Shown in pieces: positions 58,831 to 64,000 of a stretch of 64,000 nt of DNA. How positions within the stretch are numbered: position 1 is the first letter of the stretch; every line of letters starts with the position of its first letter. Where the stretch lies: positions 1 to 64,000 of the forward strand of contig JAACZQ010000019.1 of assembly GCA_009996675.1 (NCBI GenBank), written 5' to 3'. Made by a program: the position numbers and the translations under genes. The notes below the pieces were generated by a model. It ran no database searches. It was not told the DNA's origin and saw only the letters and a program-made list of their open reading frames with translations. This stretch comes from Chitinophagaceae bacterium (GTDB lineage: Bacteria; Bacteroidota; Bacteroidia; Chitinophagales; Chitinophagaceae).

Positions 58831-59721
58831 TTACTGATGAAATAAATCGGGATAATCTGTAATAATTCCATCCACACCCATATCCCTCAGCCTGCGTATA
58901 TCTGCCAATGTATTCACTGTCCACGGAATCACACGAATACCCAGCGCATGCGCTTCTTTGAGTAATTCTGTAGTAACCAGTGAATAATGCGGACTCAGTA
59001 CTGAAGGCTTAAAGCCCAGGTTTTGAACATAATCCTGTACTGTACCCTTATCCTTCGCCTCCAGCAAATATGAGGTCTGCATAGCCGGGTAATGATCGTG
59101 CAGGTACCGCAAGGGTCTCGCATCGAATGACTGAATAATAATACGGGACGCAATGCCTTTTGTCCGCACTGTTTGTACAACCAGTTCCACAAATTCAGGG
59201 ACAGCAGGATGATTAACCCCATCTCCTTCTTCCTTCGACTTGATCTCTGCATTGTACCAAATCTGTTTACCTTTTTTGGCCGAATACGCTTCTGCGGAAT
59301 CAATCAACATGGTAAACAATGGTTTCACCGCAGCCATTTTTTGCTGTCTTGGGAAATCGGGGTGCAGTTTCAGCCCCACATCATATTTACTGATACTATC
59401 ATAATTCATTTGATATAATAACCGCTTACGCGATTCCTGCTTGGTTAGGTATGTACCTTCAGGAGTGGTGGTGATCAACTCGTTAAAATAAGGATCATGG
59501 GAAACAACCACCTGCTTATCCCGACTGATATGCAGATCCAGCTCCAGTGTGGTTACCCCTTCATCAATGCCACGATACATAGCTGCGATCGTATTTTCAG
59601 GAGCTAGCCCCCTGGCTCCACGATGTCCTTCCTGATCAAAAGATGGCAGCGAAGGCCGCTTTAATTTTTGTGCCGGACCACAAGCTACAGTCAAGAATGC
59701 GATTACTACAACATATTTCAT
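58831..59721 (-). CDS. Glycerophosphodiester phosphodiesterase (lipoprotein)
   Basis: 'EGHRGARGLAPENTIAAMYRGIDEGVTTLELDLHISRDKQVVVSHDP', 'TVNTLADIRRLRDMGVDGIITDYPD'; lipobox TVAC. Confidence 0.93.
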   Translation of the reverse strand: MKYVVVIAFLTVACGPAQKLKRPSLPSFDQEGHRGARGLAPENTIAAMYRGIDEGVTTLELDLHISRDKQVVVSHDPYFNELITTTPEGTYLTKQESRKRLLYQMNYDSISKYDVGLKLHPDFPRQQKMAAVKPLFTMLIDSAEAYSAKKGKQIWYNAEIKSKEEGDGVNHPAVPEFVELVVQTVRTKGIASRIIIQSFDARPLRYLHDHYPAMQTSYLLEAKDKGTVQDYVQNLGFKPSVLSPHYSLVTTELLKEAHALGIRVIPWTVNTLADIRRLRDMGVDGIITDYPDLFHQ

Positions 59722-59727
59722 GATCAA

Positions 59728-60405
59728 CTACTTTAGATAACCGGATGAGAATAATATTTTTTTCCAAACCTGATAACCCGCAGCATTCAAATGTAAACCA
59801 TCAACTGTATACCGGCTGTCAAGCCGCATATCTGCATCGAGAAAATTCGGATGCAAGTCAATCAGTCCTATCTTCTCTTCAGCAGCAATTTTTTTCAGTT
59901 CGGTATTTACATATTGAATATGCTCATCCTTGTTATAATGATTTTTAAACTGCGTGAACGTGTTATTTACCGGCAGTAAAGTATGGAAATAAATTTGCGT
60001 AGTAGGAGACTCCAGTTTTATTCTGGCAATGATCCTGCGGTAATTCTGCAAAATCAGTGAGTCGGGTATGTTTCTGGAAATATCATTAATCCCAATCAGT
60101 ATAAAAACCTTGGCCGGCTTACCCTCTGTAACCTCATCCAAACGTTCCAGTACCCCGAAACTGATATCACTACTGATTCCCCGATTGCGCACATTAGGCA
60201 TTCCCAGCAATTCCGCCCACTCAGTACCAGCGGTAATGCTGTTACCCAGGAAAATAATATCAGTCGGCGCATTAGCATAAGAACGGAACTGAGCAACCTT
60301 TAGTGCAAAATTGCCAGGCCTGTAGGTACTATCGTAAGCAGGTCTTTGGGCAGAGACAATGCTCGTAGCGGCAAAACATAATAAACTGGTTATAATGATA
60401 CGCAT
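59728..60405 (-). CDS. SGNH/GDSL hydrolase
   Basis: 'DIIFLGNSITAGTEW', 'IGINDISRN', 'DGLHLNAAGYQVW'. Confidence 0.9.
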   Translation of the reverse strand: MRIIITSLLCFAATSIVSAQRPAYDSTYRPGNFALKVAQFRSYANAPTDIIFLGNSITAGTEWAELLGMPNVRNRGISSDISFGVLERLDEVTEGKPAKVFILIGINDISRNIPDSLILQNYRRIIARIKLESPTTQIYFHTLLPVNNTFTQFKNHYNKDEHIQYVNTELKKIAAEEKIGLIDLHPNFLDADMRLDSRYTVDGLHLNAAGYQVWKKILFSSGYLK

Positions 60406-60406
60406 A

Positions 60407-61828
60407 TCAGGAAATATATTGAGTAGCTGTATAAATTTTTCCAAACCGGTCAGTGACTTTCACTACTACTTCGCGTGCATCGGCAGGCAATACCGCTTTG
60501 AAAAGATGATTGGTTTGATGTGGCTCAGCAAACCCCCTGGTCTTGGGTAAATCCGGACCAATGAAATTGGCATAAGCCACCGGGTCAAATCCAGTAAATT
60601 GTTCGAGAGCTCCCTTAGTCTCCCCATTCACAACATACTCCTGGCGCCAGGATGGATCAAAATTCCAGATATTGACTACCAGTTGCTTCAATCCATCATC
60701 AGTCTTTGCTATATTCAAACTCATCTGATAATCGTTATCCTGACCAACAGCTTTATAGAACCAACTCAAATCGTTACCCTTTACTTTATAGATACCATAA
60801 CCATTTGGCGTACCATCCACACAAATACTCCCTGTCCACCAAGCCCCACAAACTGTTCCATGGTTGTGTTCAAAAATATTACCGGTGATCTTGTTGAGAT
60901 GATAATGCGTATGTCCCGACATAATATGCACTTTGCGGTCACCCAGAATTTCGTACAAAGCTTTTTTGTTTTTTACACCACTATGTACCGGTATGTGTAC
61001 ACAGAGAATAATCAGATAATCTGCAGGTACATAAGATAGATCTTTTTTCAGCCACGCCAGCTGCTGATCCTGGAAAAATCCGTCATAATCCCGGTCCTTG
61101 CCCATATAACGAACATTGTCCATTACAACATAATGTACTTTGCCCCGGTTAAAGGAATAATCACAGGGTCCATACAGTTGCTGGAAAGTATCATCGGAGC
61201 TTTCGTCACCACCTTTATTGTAATCCATATCATGATTACCCAAACACTGGAAGAACGGAATATTCATTTGCGCTACAGCCTTCTCGTATTCGGGGAACAG
61301 ACTATGATTATCCCATACAATATCTCCCACACAAATACCATGAATCAGATCTGTGTTCTTCCGGGTAGACAACCATCGCTGCACATCGGGCACCGATTGT
61401 GTCATCATCAGCTGAACATCTTTCATATTTTTCACCTGCGGATCGGCCCAGATAATAAACTCATGCTCGTTGTCGTCCTTACCCAAAGGCACCAGGTCAA
61501 ATAGAACTTCCTGTCCGGCCACATCCTGTACCAAGCGATAATGTCGTGATATGTTTTTCTCCTGTTTAAAGGCATAACCAGACGGTGTACTGAGGAAAAC
61601 AGCTACTGCATTGGGATTCCACTCAAACGAAAAAGCCCCCTTATTATCGGTGGCTACTACACTAAATCCATCACTTACAACTACATCTTTAACAGGTTTG
61701 CCGCCAGAGCGAACGAATCCTTTACATAGATTTCCTTCCAGCGCAAAAGCCGAAGCAGGGAGGGCATTGGCAAAAGCCAAGCCCCCCGTGATCCAGCTCA
61801 TATTTCCTAAAAACTTTCTCCTATTCAT
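60407..61828 (-). CDS. Calcineurin-like phosphoesterase with flanking beta domains (Tat-like signal)
   Basis: 'MNRRKFLGN' leader; 'IWADPQV', 'VGDIVWD', 'LGNHDMDYN', 'MSGHTHYH'. Confidence 0.88.
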   Translation of the reverse strand: MNRRKFLGNMSWITGGLAFANALPASAFALEGNLCKGFVRSGGKPVKDVVVSDGFSVVATDNKGAFSFEWNPNAVAVFLSTPSGYAFKQEKNISRHYRLVQDVAGQEVLFDLVPLGKDDNEHEFIIWADPQVKNMKDVQLMMTQSVPDVQRWLSTRKNTDLIHGICVGDIVWDNHSLFPEYEKAVAQMNIPFFQCLGNHDMDYNKGGDESSDDTFQQLYGPCDYSFNRGKVHYVVMDNVRYMGKDRDYDGFFQDQQLAWLKKDLSYVPADYLIILCVHIPVHSGVKNKKALYEILGDRKVHIMSGHTHYHLNKITGNIFEHNHGTVCGAWWTGSICVDGTPNGYGIYKVKGNDLSWFYKAVGQDNDYQMSLNIAKTDDGLKQLVVNIWNFDPSWRQEYVVNGETKGALEQFTGFDPVAYANFIGPDLPKTRGFAEPHQTNHLFKAVLPADAREVVVKVTDRFGKIYTATQYIS

Positions 61829-61843
61829 CGTTGAATTAAAATA

Positions 61844-63127
61844 TTATAGTTTTTGATAAACAGCAAAGTCATCCAGGCATAACCTGCCATTATTGGAAGT
61901 ACCTGTACCAAGTTTATTAATCCTGAAGCGAATAGGTGTGGTAATATTCAGCGTCCAGGTCATCTGCTTGTTAGCCTTATCGGGCATATCAGTAACATTG
62001 GCCCCCAATACGGTCCAGGTAGTACCGCCATTAGTTGAATATTCAAGCCTGAAACTGCTTTTTGCATCAGTAGCATACTTACCATAGAACACGGTTACTT
62101 TGGACGCACCATTGGGCAGGTCGAAATTCATTTGAGTATAACCACTGGTGGTTAAATTCTGTTGCATCCGGATCGACTGTTTACCCGGTTGGTTAAACTT
62201 ATCACTCAGTACGGTATTGGCCAGAATACCCTGCAACAGGTTCCACGTACCCGTAGCCAATTGAACATTGTTGGTGCCGCTATTATAGCTGGACTTAACA
62301 CTGATATCCGGCGCTTCAAAACTCTCCGGGAAACCTGCATACAATGCCCCACTCTTAAACTGGATATCGCCTGCATTGCGAGGCATGATCACTTTGATCG
62401 CACCAGCTGTATCTTTTCCATTCGCATTCCAGAATCCTGCTATACCATTGAACTGTGCATTAATAGGCAATGCAGTTGAAGCAAAACCGGCATCTGTACG
62501 AGTCATCAAATATGCATCTGTTCCGGTATTATCATTTAATTTTTTATTCCCCGCCAAAGTAGCAGTAGCACTATACTCGCTGGCGTCTGCATGTACCGAT
62601 ACCAGCGTTGATTCAAACATATCTGCCTGGGCTCCCAGCATTCCCAGGGTTATATTCCTGTTTAGCGGCACTCGTCCGGTAGCCAATACTTTTACCTTGT
62701 CTGCAGTAACACCACTAAGTGTAAGGCTACCGTTAACACGGTTCAGTAATGAGCCTGTTACACTAATTTCAACCGAATCACCCAAATTGAATGTATTGGC
62801 TGCATTAAACTTTACAACAATACCGGCGGTAATATCATAAGCCGTATTAGGTGTGGCGTAGGTTTGTTGAATAACCATACTATTGGCGTCGATATTGGCA
62901 CCCGATTTATCAGAGATTACTACACCCTGAATTTTTGTTGCCCCTCCAATTTTATCAGGTGTAATAGTCAACTCGGCACCACGATAAGTCTGACGAAAAT
63001 CAACCATATTAATTTGTTCGCCTAAAGTTCCTGAAGCAGGATTATCATATTTTTTGATGCAGGAAGTCAGCAAAGCACTCATAGTGGTGATCACCAGTCC
63101 CGCAGTTATTATTTTTTTTGTTTTCAT
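61844..63127 (-). CDS. DUF5689 domain lipoprotein
   Basis: Lipobox LLTSC; 'IQGVVISDKSGANIDANSMVIQQ...GIVVKFNAANTFNLGDSVEISVTG'; C-terminal carbohydrate-binding-like beta domain. Confidence 0.75.
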   Translation of the reverse strand: MKTKKIITAGLVITTMSALLTSCIKKYDNPASGTLGEQINMVDFRQTYRGAELTITPDKIGGATKIQGVVISDKSGANIDANSMVIQQTYATPNTAYDITAGIVVKFNAANTFNLGDSVEISVTGSLLNRVNGSLTLSGVTADKVKVLATGRVPLNRNITLGMLGAQADMFESTLVSVHADASEYSATATLAGNKKLNDNTGTDAYLMTRTDAGFASTALPINAQFNGIAGFWNANGKDTAGAIKVIMPRNAGDIQFKSGALYAGFPESFEAPDISVKSSYNSGTNNVQLATGTWNLLQGILANTVLSDKFNQPGKQSIRMQQNLTTSGYTQMNFDLPNGASKVTVFYGKYATDAKSSFRLEYSTNGGTTWTVLGANVTDMPDKANKQMTWTLNITTPIRFRINKLGTGTSNNGRLCLDDFAVYQKL

Positions 63128-63155
63128 TTTCTACTGTTTGAATATGCTAAACAAT

Positions 63156-64000
63156 TTATTTTACCTGCCACCATACTTTGGTGAGCATATTATCAGCGCC
63201 ACCCATGCCAGCCACTGCAGCTGCATAATTGGCTCTGTTTAATGATTGTACTGATACCGGATATACCAATCGGGTTGGCATAGTGCCACCATTCTGTAAT
63301 CCAGGACCTTTGGGCAGGATTGGATAACCGGTGCGGCGATGTTCAAACCAGGACTGAAAATCAGTAAAGAAAAATGTGAAATATTTCTGAGTAATGATCT
63401 TTTCAATTTTTTGTTCCATGGTTTCTGCATCAATCCAAACAATACCTGGTTTCAGCAGATGGCCTACAGGAACAGTTAACCCCCAATGAGTGATGGCATT
63501 GTTAACTCCGTTTTCATAATAAGCTTTAGCACCAGTTGACGGAATAAATCCTCGAACCGCAGCTTCTGCCAACATAAACTGTACTTCGGCATAACTCAGA
63601 ATATTACCAGTTAAGGGCTCATTTTTCAAAGCAGGCAGGTAGTAAGACATCCGGTCCTGTTGTGCGCCGGGAGCATAGCCACTGGGAATACCAATATAAG
63701 CGCTGGCTACAGTACTTGCCCATTTCGTTAATCTCGGATCTCCCCAGTTATTCAAGGTATTGATGAAGAATTCGGTAAGACCATTCTCGCCGTTGAAATC
63801 ATAATCCCGATATGTATTAAAAGCAGAAGTGAAGGGAACTGTGGAAGTAAAACGGATCACGGCATCATCAGTATTGCTGGTCATAACCGGATAATTAGCA
63901 GCATTGGTTACAATCATTTCATTGATTTTTTGCGCAGCCTTACTTTCCGGCCGGCCCGATGCACGCATGAGCAGTCGCAGATAAAGACTATTACCAAACC
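63156..64000 (-). CDS. SusD/RagB family protein (5' truncated by window edge)
   Basis: Frame open through the edge (FGNSLYLRLLMRASGRPESKAAQKINEMI); 'LSYAEVQFMLAEAAVRG'. Confidence 0.85.
   Translation of the reverse strand, partial: FGNSLYLRLLMRASGRPESKAAQKINEMIVTNAANYPVMTSNTDDAVIRFTSTVPFTSAFNTYRDYDFNGENGLTEFFINTLNNWGDPRLTKWASTVASAYIGIPSGYAPGAQQDRMSYYLPALKNEPLTGNILSYAEVQFMLAEAAVRGFIPSTGAKAYYENGVNNAITHWGLTVPVGHLLKPGIVWIDAETMEQKIEKIITQKYFTFFFTDFQSWFEHRRTGYPILPKGPGLQNGGTMPTRLVYPVSVQSLNRANYAAAVAGMGGADNMLTKVWWQVK

Noticed and set aside
1-64000. Mobile element, prophage or defence island
   Set aside because: No transposase, integrase, phage structural, restriction or CRISPR-Cas signatures were recognised in any ORF.

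Overview
This 64 kb window looks like a Bacteroidota chromosome, probably Chitinophagaceae (taxonomy inferred from SusC/SusD pairs, DUF5689, PF14905-type barrels and TTTG-N20-TAnnTTTG promoters). It is densely coding, about 52 CDS, with both edge genes truncated. I saw no tRNA, rRNA, CRISPR array or transposase.

The left part (1-12.6 kb) is mostly housekeeping: tricorn-like S41 protease, M23 peptidase, HIT, greA, CPBP protease, 2-hydroxyacid dehydrogenase, rsmA, pdxA, aldose epimerase, and an ABC/LolA-like operon.

The centre (15.8-42.1 kb) is the main accessory region. It holds three lipoprotein-type vanadium haloperoxidase/PAP2-superfamily enzymes, three ~1100-aa VCBS/FG-GAP + ASPIC/UnbV lipoproteins, two outer-membrane 'transporter' barrels, a GH65 hydrolase, a SusC/SusD pair and a divergent LacI regulator.

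The right part has an ECF sigma/anti-sigma(HEAT)/DUF4097 operon, a two-component system flanked by two outer-membrane barrels, a small cysteine-rich metallothionein-like gene missing from the supplied ORF track with GNAT and AraC/HMA-AraC neighbours, and a glycerol/glycerophosphodiester utilisation-like locus.

The strongest leads are: (i) the haloperoxidase/VCBS/SusCD region, including one enzyme with CGH in place of SGH; (ii) the unannotated 39-aa, 9-Cys peptide at 54231-54350(-); (iii) a terminator-like hairpin in the greA leader; (iv) a perfect 19-bp palindrome in the promoter spacer of a TonB receptor; (v) five of six convergent gene pairs whose stop codons abut or nearly abut. All functional claims are inferences from reading sequence; no searches were run.
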